Positions 22,773 to 35,968 of a stretch of DNA of 64,000 nt are shown one piece after another. The position numbers and the translations under genes are program-made. Under the pieces are notes generated by a model. That model had not been told where the DNA came from. It searched no databases and worked only from the letters and a program-made list of their open reading frames with translations. Every line of letters begins with the position of its first letter. The stretch's first letter is position 1. The DNA comes from Adineta steineri (Eukaryota > Rotifera > Eurotatoria > Adinetida > Adinetidae), in NCBI GenBank assembly GCA_905250115.1, contig CAJNOI010000035.1, forward strand, positions 394,765 to 458,764, in the 5' to 3' direction.

Positions 22773-25700
22773 TTATGAATTCGTATTAGTTGATACACTG
22801 TTCACATGAAATACACGACCAACACGAAGTAGAAATTCTCGTAATATATAACGTAATTCAGGTTTTAAATCAAATACAACTGCTTCAGCTGCATATGTAT
22901 AGATTTCAGCTGAAAAATATTTGAACTAAAAAAAACAAGAAGAAAAAGAATTAAAAACAACAGAATCGTTATTTTTTTTTATAAATTTTACTCGTTCTTC
23001 GTTTAATTTAAGAAATTTGGTAAATATTAAAATAAGTACATTTGTCCACGCGTCACGATGACTTTCAGATTGTAATGCAACATAATATTCCAAGCTATCA
23101 CGTGCCAATCTATAAATTAAATCAAGATTTTTTCAAACAACTTTACCAAAGAAATATATTATATGAATTTATAATTAATTATGACGATGCATGTTTTATT
23201 GTAAGTAAAATAGATCGATCGCTAAGTCATGCTATCAGTGTTTTATCTAGATTTCGCTTTTCGGATGGGCGGCATTCATCCAGCGCCCATCCGGACTAGT
23301 GGCGTAACCAGGAATTTAAGAATGATGGAGCTCAGTCCCAAAACTGTCTAGTCTTTTGGATTTTTTGATTGACAAGTTCAGTAAATAAAAAGTCCAGGTG
23401 ATGAGGCTTAAACACTGTGATGGGGTAAAGCTCCATCTGACCCTAGTGTGGTTACGCCACTAATCCGGACCATCTCTAGATATACAGCTAGTGTATTTTC
23501 TTGGGTGGGCAGATCGAATATTAAGGTGAGCGGCGCACACCCACTGGATAAAACACTACATGCTATTTCTAATCGACTCTAGCGTTCTGACAAATAACTA
23601 CCAAGTATTATACTTGTCAATCTTAAATATATTATGAGAATCTTTAATTTAATACTACATACTTGAGAATTCGTCGTTTAAGTATATCAGTTGAGTTATT
23701 TCTATCTGGATCAGAATATAATCGAAAAAGAATGCGAATTGCACATGCAATACTATGAGTTTCTTGTGATAATAGATTTGGTTTTGCTTTTCCTCGATAT
23801 CCTAAAAACAAATATATATATTATCTAATAGAAAATCAAATTATAAATTTTACCAGCTTTCCATAAAAGATTTCTTTGTTCATGATTAGAATTAAATGTT
23901 CGAGCAAACATATGTGATTCAATAAGGCAATCAATTAAAAGTAATAATTGATCAATATGCATATTATTATACATTCCATTATTATCATGTGATTCATCTG
24001 ATTGAGAAAAATGTGTTAAATTCTGTTGTCCCGATGGTGTATTTGCCAAAGCCTAAAATAAATTTATTAAAAATACAGTTCTTGTACGATTAATTTAAAT
24101 AAAAAGAGCAAACATGCATATAAAACCCATATCCCCAGAATTATTATTAAATACCTTAGTTTGAAACCAAGTTAATTTCTAGACGAATATGTTAATTAGT
24201 TAGCGAGCAGTTTAGTATTGAAAATATTTTAGCAAAATTCTTCTATGTAACTTACATGTGCAATTGCTATATTTTGTAAATCTTCTTTTTTGCTTGTTGA
24301 TGGATAAAAAATAATATTATCGATTGTTTGTATAAGTTCTAATTGTACAATACATTTGATTGTTATTATTTGAAAAAGACGAAAATCTGATTGATTTTCT
24401 AATTCAAAAAAAAAAGGAAAGAATTAATTTAAGTTTTTAAGAATTAGTTTTCTCATACTTGGTCGTTCGGTACTATTAGCATGTGATAGTCGATTATTTG
24501 AATTTAATTCTTGATGATCCGATGTACCACTATTTACACTAGCTACACTACCAGCTCGTGCCATACGATGATGTTGATTTGCAGCAGATTCAACAGCAGC
24601 ATAATCAAATGAACTATCTGTTCGATCAAGTAACTAATCGAAAAGATATTATATAATTTTAAAAGAATAAATAAGATGTATTTATATATATTTACACTTG
24701 TTTCATTGATAGTTGTCATTCCAGACGATTCAGCATCGGGTCGCCATGTCATTAGACTAGAATAGAAGTTTTATATTTAATCTATATATCATACATTCTA
24801 AAGAAAATCTATTTTATTGTCTCGATAGTAACACATTTAATAAGTCCTATATCGATATATTCATTTTATATTCTAGATAGAAAGAACTTACGATTCAGGT
24901 AATGTTGAACGAAAAATTTCTAATATACAAGCACATGTTCTTTCCCAAATAAGTGGATTAAAACGTTGTCCACAAGAGATAACAAAATTTTCTAAACAAT
25001 TTGTTCCTGATTTTGCTAAGATTTCATTATCTACAAAATATTGAAATAATTATTAATTTTACTGATTTTTCAATGCATTTCATTACCTTGATTAACACAC
25101 CATTTCAATTGTAAATAAAGGTCGTTTACAAGAGGTTCCGAGATTTCATCATAAAATTGTGTAAATACATCAACAATTGCATATAAAGCATGATTACATG
25201 TTGTTGTCATCCATTCAATTTTCTTCAGAAATAAATGAAGTTATTAAAACGAATAAAAATATTCAAAAAATGTTACTTCAATTTGTGTATCGGGTAATTT
25301 CATATTATCAAATATACGAAAAACAACATTGAATAATTCTCTCCACCAATTTTGACTGAATGTTTCACCATAATTTTTCATTATTTCAAACATAACTGTC
25401 AATGCTCTAGAGAAAATAAAAGTAATGTATTAATACATGAGATTATGCTAAGAAAAATAAATCTAACAAGGAAATATATTCAAATATTTCCACTATGAGT
25501 GTTACTCATGATAAATTCGAAAAACCTTAAACAAACTCATAGCATATTAATTGCAAGTTGTCAATAGAAAAATTGAACCCTACAAAAGGTAGCTCTGATG
25601 TTTTTAGAATACTTTAAGAGATTCTCTTCTCTATATACTAGATTTTAGCTATTTGTTACATAAATCTGCTTCACGCTAATATTCGATACGTCGAGTAATG

Positions 25701-28700
25701 ATTAATCCTCTGATCTAAATTTTCCAACTGAATCAGTAAGGCATTAACTCAATTTTCTATACAATCACAGATGAAGATCTCCCAATTTATGTTGTTTCAG
25801 TGGCCATATATTCAATCTTTTCAAATTATATTTCTTAATTAATAAACTTAATTTACCTTGTTCTAACATCAAGTTTACATCGATTAATAATACATGATAA
25901 TTCGAATAAAACTGGAAACCATCCTTTAACCCAAACTCGATCTTCTTCCGGTACATTAATTAAATCTTCTGCAGCATGCTCACGAAAAACCTATAATAGA
26001 AAAAAAAATATTCGAAATTCATTTTTAAATAAATTATTAATACATGTGGTTTTTCTGCTACATATTTCGCACATTGTCGAATTAATCTTATTGCTTCCAT
26101 TGATGTGTCAGGAAATGAAGCATTACATGCAAATTCAGATAAACATTTTACTACGTCTTGAAAACTATCAAGTACTGTTGAAAATTGACGATCAAATACA
26201 ACAGCTAAAGATATTTCAAAAAAAAGAAAAAGAGAAATATTTTCTTAATTTATTGTTTCTATTCTTACCAACAATATGTGTACATGTTTGAAAAGCTAAT
26301 TCAACAATTTGTGCATCAGTATCAGCTGCAGCCATTTGAAATACACTAAAAATATTTTTCCAACCCGATCGAATATTTTTTGCTTGAGAATCAACAAAAT
26401 GTGTTACACAACGAACAACCATATCACGTATAGTTGATGAACTATTAATAAAACAAAACAGAAAATATTTTATCCGTTTCTTTTTAAAAAATAACATACG
26501 AATTTTTTTTCATAATCACTTCAAATGGTTTAAGAAAATCTTTTTGAAAACGAAAATTTGGAAATTCGCCTTTCTCAAGAAATTTCATTGATAATTGTCG
26601 TAATGAATCAACAGCAAAAAATGCTACATCTGGTAATGAATTACATGCAACCTAAACAAAAACGAATTTTTTCATTCCATAAATCAAATAAATCAATTCA
26701 TACTTTATTAAAATGATCACCAATAATCTCCCAAATTCTCGACCATTGAAGACGAATACGGCCCATATTATAATATGATATTTCCACTACTTTCAATAAA
26801 CTAAACATTCGCGGAGAATTTGAATATAATTCATCCATTGATACATGACATAAACTACGAACAAATGCAACTAAAACAAAAAATGAAAATATAGATAAAT
26901 CGACAAGTAATAAGAATTTATTACCAATAGCATCACCATCAAGTCGTGCCGAACCGGAAAAAATACGATCAACAGAAACAACAATACTCTGAGAACTTGT
27001 TTCATGTATTTGATCTTGTATTGATTGCATACGTTTTGTTAATTGTCCTATATATCATAAAGTAAATCATTAAATACGAATAAGAATCACTATTAATATA
27101 AAATAGTGTTGATAAGATGATTTAAGATCTGTTTCACTCTATCATATTAAGAAAGGGGGCATCAAGTCTTATCCTCGGTAGGCCCTTTAAACAGTTGATA
27201 TGCTGAATCAATTAATTTCGCAGTAACATCTTTTATCTCAATATCGAAAAAATCCTTTTCATTTCAATTTAATTTAAGAATATATATAACAAACAAATGA
27301 AACTTTTCTAACCCTTATCTGAATAAAAAAGATTATCAAACGGTAAACTAAATGTATTTGATGTATTATTTGATGATATATTCTGATAAGGAAGATGATT
27401 ATTTGATACAGTTAGTCTTGATTTATTAGCATTAATACCGAATAATTGTGCTAATTCTAATTGACTGATACACTTTAAAATCTATATATATAAAATAAAA
27501 TATTTATTTTATTATTCAATTTTCTTCTATACTTACATCATACCAAGCTTCACCAAGATAATTTCCATCACTTTGTGCAACTGATATTAATGTTTTTAAG
27601 CATTCAACATTTTTTGCTTTGATTTCCATAACTTGTGATGTTGCCATTAATAATGTAAAACGTGATAATGCTTGAATAAATGCATTACGTTCAAGCTAAA
27701 TAAAGGAAAATTTATTTGAAATAAAAATTTCTTCTTTTTAAATTATCAAACCTCCATACGAAATATACAAGCAATACGAATTGAATAATTAAGTCCAGTT
27801 AAACATAAATGAGCAAGATCAATATGATCACTATCTTGTAAACCAACACTAAATGCTGCTAAACATGGTGACCAAGCTTTCTATATTAAAAAAAGAATTT
27901 CGAGAGAAAAAAAAGTGATTTTCAATTTACCTGAAACATTGGTCGAACATGTTCAAGATGTTTAGCAGTAGTAAATTCTTCACGAATTGTTCCAGCATTT
28001 GACATTAAATCACGTGCGATACTTTCAACATCTTTCATTTGCATATGAAATAATAATTCTCGTTGTTTATCACTTGTAATATCTAAATTTTATAGATTAA
28101 TTTCCTTCATAAACACGATGGTCAAAAGACTATTTACTTTCTTTCGTTCCACTTGCTCCGACTGCATTTGCACCACGTCTTATTGTTGTTACTTTAAGTT
28201 TAATTTCTTCATTTTCAATTTCATCATAAATTTTCGAAAGAAATTCTTCAGGTAAATCTCGACTATCATTTATACCACGATTCATTTTTATATATTGTTC
28301 TTTGGTCATCTTATTCTTAACCTTAATTTAACAAAAAAAGACGATGTTATCATAGAAAAAAAAACAAATTTCATTCTCTTACATTTTTACTATGCAAATC
28401 TGTCGTTAACATTATAACAGAAAAAGCAAGAACATAAGCAGTATCAGCACTGGCAAAGATTTCCAATCTGAAAAATAATAGTAAGAATGAATTTTCTACA
28501 TATATTCATAGATGTATTTTTTTATTCTTTACTTTGAATTACATTCACAAAATCTTGATGCGAATTTTTCCATTAATCTATCAATTTTTTGTGCTTCACC
28601 TGGTAAACGAAAACCTGATAGAAATTTTCTTAATGCTGCTAAGAATTCCATATTAACAAAATCAAGTTGATCAATATATGCATACATAATTTGTTTATAA

Positions 28701-31700
28701 TGATTATCTTCATGTCCCAAACATTCACCAATTAATGTTTTATCTAATACATCTTGATATGAATGAAAAAATTGTGCGATATCATCTGGTTCTTTTCCAA
28801 TAAGATTTTTTTCACATAAATATTCTAAACCTTTTTTAGGTTTTTGATTAAATAAATCAATTCCTTTTTCAAATAATTCTTTTCGTTGACGAACAATTTC
28901 AAAATCAATAACATTTTTTGATGATTCAGATGATATACCACTATTAGAATGAGAGGAATTTATTGAACCAATCGAATCACTACGACGAAGACCATTACCA
29001 AGATAACCTGATGATGATCGACCACTATCTTGATCATAACCATTTTCATGTAAAGGTTTAGAATCAGGTCCTAAATTAATTTTGCTAATAGTTAAGATAG
29101 AAAAAAATAAATAATAACAAACCTAAATTGCTTTGTAGATGTGGATTAACATAAAGATCCTTACTCCATTCAACCATACATTTTAATATTGATACAAGAC
29201 ATTCAAGACCTTTCATTCTCAAATTATGTTCTTCTGTTGGACTACAACCTATATGAGAAAAAAGAAAACTTTCAATCGTCTGAAATCAAATTCAATAAAC
29301 TTACCAAGTTCAACTGCTTGTCGTCCTTGTGCTGCACGTGAAAGAACAATAACAAGACGTTCGAATATGTTTGCCGAGCGCATTGAACAATCATAATTAA
29401 TAAATAAATCAACAATAATCTGAGCATCTATATTGAAAAAAAAACACTCATTTTTTTTGTTGATAAATAAAAATCAATATAACCTGCAGATATTTTTGCT
29501 AATGTTTGAATAACAAGCCATTTATGACGAAATGAACTAGTTGATGTTTCGAGTATAGTTAAAAATATTTCACGAAATAATACCTAAAAAATCAATTAAA
29601 CAATTTATTCATCGAAAGAGAATTTAAACAAAAGCTAAATTTCGTCCATAATTAGGGAATATTATATAGACTAGAAGAATCCTAAGAGGATATAGACGCA
29701 AGTTTAGATTAGACTGAGATGTTGACTTTTTACAATGAATTTTCCTATGGGAGTTCACAGTCTCCACAGAACTCAAGTTTCGAATTTTGACATGAAACAT
29801 TGCCCATATCAAGGTCCCAACCAGAATAGCTCATCCATAAAGTTTCACAATTTTTAGATAGAGCATTTTCGATATATGAGTTTGTTATCATGAACATTAT
29901 ATCTCGAGAGTGCTCAATTTAAAAATTCTAAAACTTGATGGATGAACCGCTCTGATTAATACCTGGATACCGGCAAAGTTACACGTCAAAACTTTGATTT
30001 TATGGGCACTATGAAGTCCCACTTATAAAAAGTCGATATTTCAGTCAAATCTCAACTTCTGTCTATATCCTTTGAGGCTTGTCCTACTCTATATACTCCT
30101 TATTTATGAACGAAATTTGATCGCAAAAGCTTTTTGACATCTCCGGTGGTTTACTTGTCAGTTATTTTATCGAGATTTCTATTAAATTTACAGTATACTC
30201 ATTAATTCTTTTAGAAATCTTATATAATTCATGTCTATAAAATTCAATAAATAACTATTAGAAATAATTTGAACATACTTCTATTTGTATTTTTAAATGT
30301 GCTTTAAATTTATCAATTAATTCAACAAAATTAAATAAAGCCATTTCAAATAATTCAGGAATTGATGAAACACCATTTCGTGATAATGATACACATAAAT
30401 ATGTTTTAATAACATAAAGAAAATCTTCTGATGAACGAAATATTGGACCTGATGTTTGAAGAATTTGCATTATTAAACGTAATGAAAATATTCGTGATTT
30501 TAAATCTAAATTAGTTCTAAATTCCAAAATCAAATAAGAAATATTAAAAATTTCAAATTATTTATTTCTATACTTTGGATCTGTATTTGCTTTATCTTTA
30601 ATATCTCGATCAGATAATTTACATAAAGCACGAAAGACATAATAGGCATTTTTAAAATAATTATCCGCCGATAATTCATCAGCTGATATAGAATTTGATA
30701 TGATAGTTTTAGCAGACGTTTGATCATCAATTGCTTGAGAATCTAAATAATACAACAAATAAAGATCAAGAATTTCTATTTTTCAAATCTCATAAATTCT
30801 ATGCAGACTAATGATTTTATAAAGTAAGTTAAGACGATTAAAGATCTTCTAGTCAAATTATCGCTTTAGTCACGAAATAAATGAATGTCAAACATAAGCT
30901 GTTAACGTCATACTCAAGTTTTGAAATAAATTATAGGAAAATTCGAAAAAATCTTTTTCTTCGTATTTTAAGCTTTTCTATATGATAATGAACATATTGA
31001 TTGAATTTGAAATATTTTTGCAATTAAAATTCTGTTCAAAGGTTATCTCTCATACTGTCAATCAATTAAAAAAAAATACCTAAAACATTTCTTGATAATC
31101 CATTACTAAATTCATCTTGTGTTGATCTTGTATCTTCAATAATTTCATTAGTAGATAAAGTTGTATTTTGTTTTACTTGTGTTGCTTCATCTAAATAAAA
31201 ATATGTTTTTGTCGTAGAAATTATATAAATATCTATTCATACCATAACATATTTTTTCGACTAATTCATCAAGAATTTCTTTTGTAACTAAATTAATTTT
31301 ATGAAAAAGAATTTAATATAGAAATAAATAGGTTTTATTTACCTATTAAAACATTTTCTTGATCATTATTTGATGTTTTCGTTATTGATTCTTCTTGATA
31401 TTGTTTTCGACGTTCATTTAATAATACCTAAAAATAAATAATTTAGTTTAACATATATATATACATATTTAATATTAACCATTTTTTGTTCCATTTTAGA
31501 AAATATTCCATTTAACATCTGTGATAAACATCCTTGTGCTGTAGCTTCATTAATTTTTGAACGACTTGTTAAATAGATATTAAAACATGTTTTTATTATT
31601 TGTAAAACACTTCGTTGATGTATTTCAATTGTTTGAGATGTCATAATAGTTAAAAGTGCCTGAAAATACAATTCATTTATTATTTTCAAATCAGAAAATA

Positions 31701-32281
31701 TTCCAAAAAAACAACTTTTATTATTTGTAATTCAACTTGTTCTTCAGTTTGTACACCACGAAAACACATGCATATTGTCGAAACAATACGATCAATTAAT
31801 AATTTCGATGGATCAATTGGATCAGCAACACTACCAAGTAGATGTCCATGTAGAAGAAGTTTCTAAGAAATAAAAAAAATATAAAAGAATTTCTAAAAAA
31901 AAGAAAAATATATTTACTTGAAGACAATCAAGTGATGTGTCAACTATTCGTGGATGGTTTGATGCACAAGCTAATTCAAATGGAAGAAAATATTTTTCAG
32001 CATTTATTGTCTGTTGATTTGTTGATGGTAAAATTGAAGATTCATTAGCACTAAATTTTAAAATGAAAATAATCAATAAGTAAATTTTTCTAATCTTACT
32101 GAGATGTTTGAATATCTTTTGTAACGGAAGTTAATGCTGTTTCACATGCTCGTTTTAATTGTTGATATTGAGATTTTTTAATATCTTTTTCATTTAAGAT
32201 TTTTTCAAGTGCTCGTTTAAGAAACATATCGTTATTGCCAATTATTGAGATATTTTCGTTTTTGACTATTTTCTGTGGCAT
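22773..32281 (-). CDS. ARFGEF1/2: ARFGEF1/2 (BIG1/BIG2), brefeldin A-inhibited Arf GEF
   Basis: I traced 36 exons from the ATG at 32281 to a stop at 22773-22775; they sum to 1793 residues, between human BIG2 (1785) and BIG1 (1849). Order: DCB domain ([54 protein letters not shown]), HUS region ([39 protein letters not shown]), then the Sec7 catalytic domain in exon 29070-28533 and the next two exons. The invariant glutamate finger is in [22 protein letters not shown] blocks follow ([59 protein letters not shown]). The protein loads GTP on class I Arfs at the trans-Golgi and endosomes. One exon (24178-24155) is 24 nt. Introns at 30278-29584 and 23662-23110 are enlarged by mobile elements. CTTTCTTAG lies 9 nt before the ATG. 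BIG1 or BIG2 is not resolvable and probably a single ancestral gene. Confidence 0.95.
23236..23558. mobile_element. hAT-like MITE in ARFGEF intron (outer, interrupted by a second element)
   Basis: The ends are inverted repeats: left CAGTGTTTTATCTAG, right (reverse complement) TAGTGTTTTATCCAG, 13 of 15 identical. They are flanked by an 8-bp direct repeat CATGCTAT at 23228-23235 and 23559-23566. An 8-bp duplication is the hallmark of hAT transposition. Without the nested insertion the element is about 150 bp. No transposase frame. The interior near the left end has a hairpin around GGATGGGCG/CGCCCATCC. Confidence 0.8.
23297..23462. mobile_element. hAT-like MITE nested inside the outer element
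   Basis: A 166-bp element with 14-bp perfect inverted termini TAGTGGCGTAACCA and an 8-bp target duplication ATCCGGAC at 23289-23296 and 23463-23470. It is inserted within the 23236-23558 element, so it is the younger. Non-autonomous. The same terminus recurs at 47120. Confidence 0.85.
29630..30136. mobile_element. Foldback (long hairpin) element in ARFGEF intron 9
   Basis: About 510 bp forming one long imperfect inverted repeat. The left arm opens AAATTTCGTCCATAATTAGG and the right arm, read in reverse complement, opens AAATTTCGTTCATAAATAAG. Pairing continues through GGATATAGAC, GACTTTTTA, TTTTGAC and CATCCAT to a centre near 29890. Arms are about 250 bp each and roughly 75-80% matched by eye. 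No reading frame. It explains why this intron is about 690 nt. The class (foldback transposon, old MITE, or hairpin RNA precursor) is open; no target duplication was resolved. Confidence 0.72.
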
Positions 32282-33921
32282 TGAATAAAACTAAGAAAGA
32301 AAAGTGAGAGAGCTTAGCAATGAAACATTGACAATAGCATCTAAAGAAAAGAAAAAATAAAATCACATAAATAACTTTTAGTTTTCAAGGTGAAAGATCA
32401 ATTTTTTTCTTTCTTTCATAGTGTATTTGTTCTTATTTTATTTAGTGTTGTGATCTTGAAATAGTTGTATCGTATGAAAATGAGAGGTATCAGAAGAAGC
32501 TAGTAACTATCAACCAATCTGGTTTCGAATAAGATAAAAAAATGAAAGATATTGGGTAGATGGAGCCAAATGTCAGATCATTTTTATTGCAAAGAAAATT
32601 TTTCCTATAATATTCATTTAACTTGTAAATATCTTAAAAGTACTTTAGTATGATTCACTTTTATAGTTATTTAAGTATATGTAATACATCTATGAAATGG
32701 TAAAACGAGGATTTCGTAAGATTCTGAACACCAAGTGTATCAAAATTTACAAAACCCTACGATACATTGCTGTTCAACATGATCAATTTTATAATCGATC
32801 TTATATTCCTTTTTCTATCCTCTACATACAAACGATCTGTCTTATATTCTATTTTAAGAATATATGACATGAACATGAATGAATTATTGTTAATTGAACT
32901 TTTTTTTATCCTCTGTATTTCGGATAAGTAAAAGTCAAATAAAATTATAAGAATAAGATTCTTCTGATTTTGATAAGAACTACTCAAAAAAGTAATGTAA
33001 TTAATATTCAGATTTTTTGAAGTAAAATGTTAATATGTACTTTTTTAAAATCATTTTTCTATCGACTACCAAATTACAAAAATAATTATGCATATATTTG
33101 TTGTTTATTCAGTATTATGTATTTGTTTTGCATTTTTGATATTGAGTTCTATTTAAAACCTAACAAAAAGAATCAATGATGTCATATAATCAAAATGTTG
33201 CCCATCGTTATAAAGCTACAAAAATAAGTAAACCCATTGCACCAGCTGGGTCTTATATGAAATTTTATCGATTATAACTCAATGATTTTGTTAGAAATAT
33301 GAGTCAATATTGTCATTAGGCTATTAAGTTTAACAAAAATGACTCCTTAACTGAAAATTTGTATATCAATCAGATAAACAAACTATAGAAGAAAAACCAG
33401 GCAATGAAGAATTGGGCTTCTGTATCTTTTCTCAATTATCAATTATTCCAAAAATTGATGTTAATCAATGCTTACATTGATTTATTATCAACAGATGTCG
33501 TTAGTACACAATAAACTTTATTAATCAGCTGATGTTTTTCGTTACATTGATTTTATATTTCGAAAATATTCTATTGATAACCGAGAAATTATCGTATTAG
33601 TTTTATTTATATAAAAAAAAAGATTTAATTATTAAATTTATTAACTAGCTAATTTTATTAATAATAAGCTATTCTGACTTTGTCAAATAAGAAAAAAGCA
33701 GCAAGCTATTTGAATGGTGCAACGTATTTTGTCGTAGTTAGAAAACAAGACATACTTGAAATTGTCAAATTTACATCAAAAATATAAATGAATCATTGTC
33801 GTATTATTTACGTCTATGATTCATAATTGGACAATTTAACCGTGAAAAAAAAGAAACGCGTCATTAGTACATACCGTGACTATTTTCTACGTCATTGAAT
33901 TTGAGATTATTTTTATTGGTA
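32282..33921. other. Intergenic between divergent ARFGEF and KXD1
   Basis: A 1.6-kb spacer. Most is AT-rich without features. The part at 33180-33510 contains coding-like stretches on the + strand interrupted by stops; see the pseudogene entry. Probably includes both promoters. Confidence 0.4.
33180..33510 (+). pseudogene. Possible decayed coding fragment, family unknown
   Basis: An ATG at 33180 opens MSYNQNVAHRYKATKISKPI before a stop about 32 codons on. A second open stretch at about 33391-33510 reads KNQAMKNWASVSFLNYQLFQ and on to a stop. Codon composition looks more coding-like than the surroundings, but frames are broken by stops and no domain is recognised. It could be a gene remnant or chance. 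Confidence 0.2.
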
Positions 33922-34831
33922 ATGGAAGAAAATACTGAATCAACAATTTCAGTATCCGACACAACAACAGCATCATCAATTGTTCATTTATTTTTAAATG
34001 AAACAAATAAACAAGATGTTGATGGTTTACTTAATATTCAAAGTTCATTGTATGTAATCAAAAATCTTTTATTTTTTCATCTATAAAATATTTTCTATTA
34101 GACTTGAACAATTAGACAAATCAAATGAAATCTTAGATGGAATTAATAAAATATCAGCTAAACGCTATATAGATGCTACAAGAGAATTTACAAATCATAC
34201 ACAACTTTTAACTACAATAAAAACAGATCTTGATACAATTTTTAAACGAATTAAGTATGATAAAACAGTTATATTTATTTTGAACATAAATATAAAATAT
34301 ATTTTAGATTACTTAAAATGCGATTAAATAAAAAGTATCCTGAAGCTTATTCATCAGGTAATAGAAAATTCGATAATCATATAAATCCGAATAAAACAAT
34401 ATTTCTATTTGCAGTTATTCAAATGTCTAGTAATCGACATGATTCCCTTGATGATGAAGAAGATGATGATATAGTTCCATCAATGGTATATATGATTATT
34501 CATTATTTTATTTTATTCAAATTTTATTTTTATATAGAAACCTATTAATAATCCATCAACACTTGTTAAATCTAAAACCATTGATTATACTCAATTAACA
34601 TCATCCATGCGTGAAACTTATAGTTTAGCTCAAATAAGTAATACTAATAATGAACAATCAACAAATTCATTTGATAGTGTACGACGATTTGCACAAGATA
34701 GATCATCATCAGGTGGACAAGAATTAACAACATTTTTTAAAAATGCTCGCGATGAATTAAGAAAAATTAATGAAGGAATTTTTGGTAGTAGTAGTAATAA
34801 TCAAAAACAATCGACATCTCATGAAGAATAA
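33922..34831 (+). CDS. KXD1: KxDL motif-containing protein 1 (BORC subunit)
   Basis: Five exons (33922-34049, 34102-34254, 34308-34357, 34415-34485, 34538-34831) encode 231 residues. The KxDL domain covers about residues 28-115: NKQDVDGLLNIQSSLLEQLD, INKISAKRYIDATREFTNHT, the motif in TTIKTDLDTIFKRIKLLK (KTDL), and RLNKKYPEAYSS, which aligns with the human end of the domain (LARQHPEAFSH). KXD1 is a subunit of BORC, which recruits Arl8 to lysosomes and sets their movement, and it overlaps with BLOC-1 biology. The tail after residue 120 is acidic then Ser/Gln-rich and poorly conserved (SLDDEEDDDIVPSM). Helical, cytosolic, no membrane segment. The start is the first in-frame ATG and gives the expected N-terminal spacing to the domain. 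Confidence 0.9.
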
Positions 34832-35436
34832 TCTGCTTTTTTTCTGTATTTTAAATTTTAGCTTTGTTTTGTATATACATATATATAAATATATATATTA
34901 TTTAAATGTCAGATTAAATTAAAACAATTGTATTTGTATTTTTGTTTTAGATTATATTTTTTTTCAAAATAATAAACAATCAAGTAGTTTGTGGGTAAGT
35001 TAAATATTCATTATATTCAACTGTTTAGCCCGAAGGTTTATTCAGAATTTAAGAGATTTAAATAAACTTGAAGTTTGATTGTTATGTTTTTAAGTCAAAC
35101 TTATAGTGATATAAAATATAAATGATAATCTCTATGTTGATTTCATTGAGAAGGAGATTATTTACAAAAGACAGAAGATAATCATTATATTAGAAATGAT
35201 CAACTTATTTCATAAGAGTTTTTCATTCATAATGCTTAAGAAGGTAAGTATTCTTTAAGCATTTTTTTGTACTCGAGACTATATCTATAGAAAAAAATTT
35301 ACTGACTTTTATTTTAATTGTTTTTATAAACGTTAAATAATATTTGTCGTATGATTATTGTAAACTAAAACATAAACACTTGATAAAAAAACTTTCATTT
35401 ATTGTTTTTTTTCTAGTATCAATAAGAAAATTTCTT
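34832..35436. other. Spacer with a likely 5' UTR exon and intron of the RING gene
   Basis: Contains AGAAGGTAAGTATTC with a consensus donor at 35244-35245, and TTTTTTTCTAG ending at 35416. Together these suggest a 173-nt intron in the 5' UTR of the following RING gene. The donor sits in the loop of a short hairpin (AATGCTTAAGAA paired with TTCTTTAAGCATT) followed by seven T. Rest AT-rich. Confidence 0.4.
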
Positions 35437-35968
35437 ATGGCAACTGCAACATCAAATATTGATGATCTTCTTCAATGTCCTATATGTTTAGATATATTAC
35501 AAGATCCAAAAGTTCTTGATTGTCAACATACATTTTGTGCAAATTGTTTAAAAGTACATCTAGCATCAATAGAACGTTCTCATGGACCATCAAATTTTAT
35601 GGATTGTTAGTTGAATTTTGTTTTTGAATTATTAATTTAATTTGAATTATTTTTTTTCTATCAAAAAAATAACAAAAGGTCCAACATGTCGTCTACGATC
35701 AAATCTAATAAATAATTCAATTGATAGTCTACCGGGAAATTATATTGTCCGTGATATTATTGAACGACAATATGGTACAACAACACCTGAACGTCCACCG
35801 GGATATGCTCAGCAAATTCAAGATCGTATACAAAAAATGCAAAAAGAAGAAGATGTAGGATTTGATTTGGAAAAGTATATTAAACCTGCAGCTGCTGCAT
35901 TATTGGGTATACTTGGTGGTTTACTTTTGGCTAAAGGTGCTAAGAAAATGTATAATGATAAAAAGTAA
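35437..35968 (+). CDS. RING-HC protein with C-terminal membrane segment
   Basis: Exons 35437-35605 and 35679-35968 encode 152 residues. A C3HC4 RING lies at residues about 13-65: CPICLD, CQHTFCANC and, across the splice, CPTCR. This implies E3 ubiquitin-ligase activity. After a linker (PGNYIVRDIIERQYG), the C-terminus has a hydrophobic Ala/Leu/Gly segment (PAAAALLGILGGLLLAKGAK) just before the end, suited to tail anchoring in ER or mitochondrial membrane, with a basic end (KKMYNDKK). The RING resembles TRIM/RNF-type N-terminal RINGs, but no B-box follows. The in-frame sequence before 35437 belongs to the presumed 5' UTR. Exact orthologue not assigned. Confidence 0.8.
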
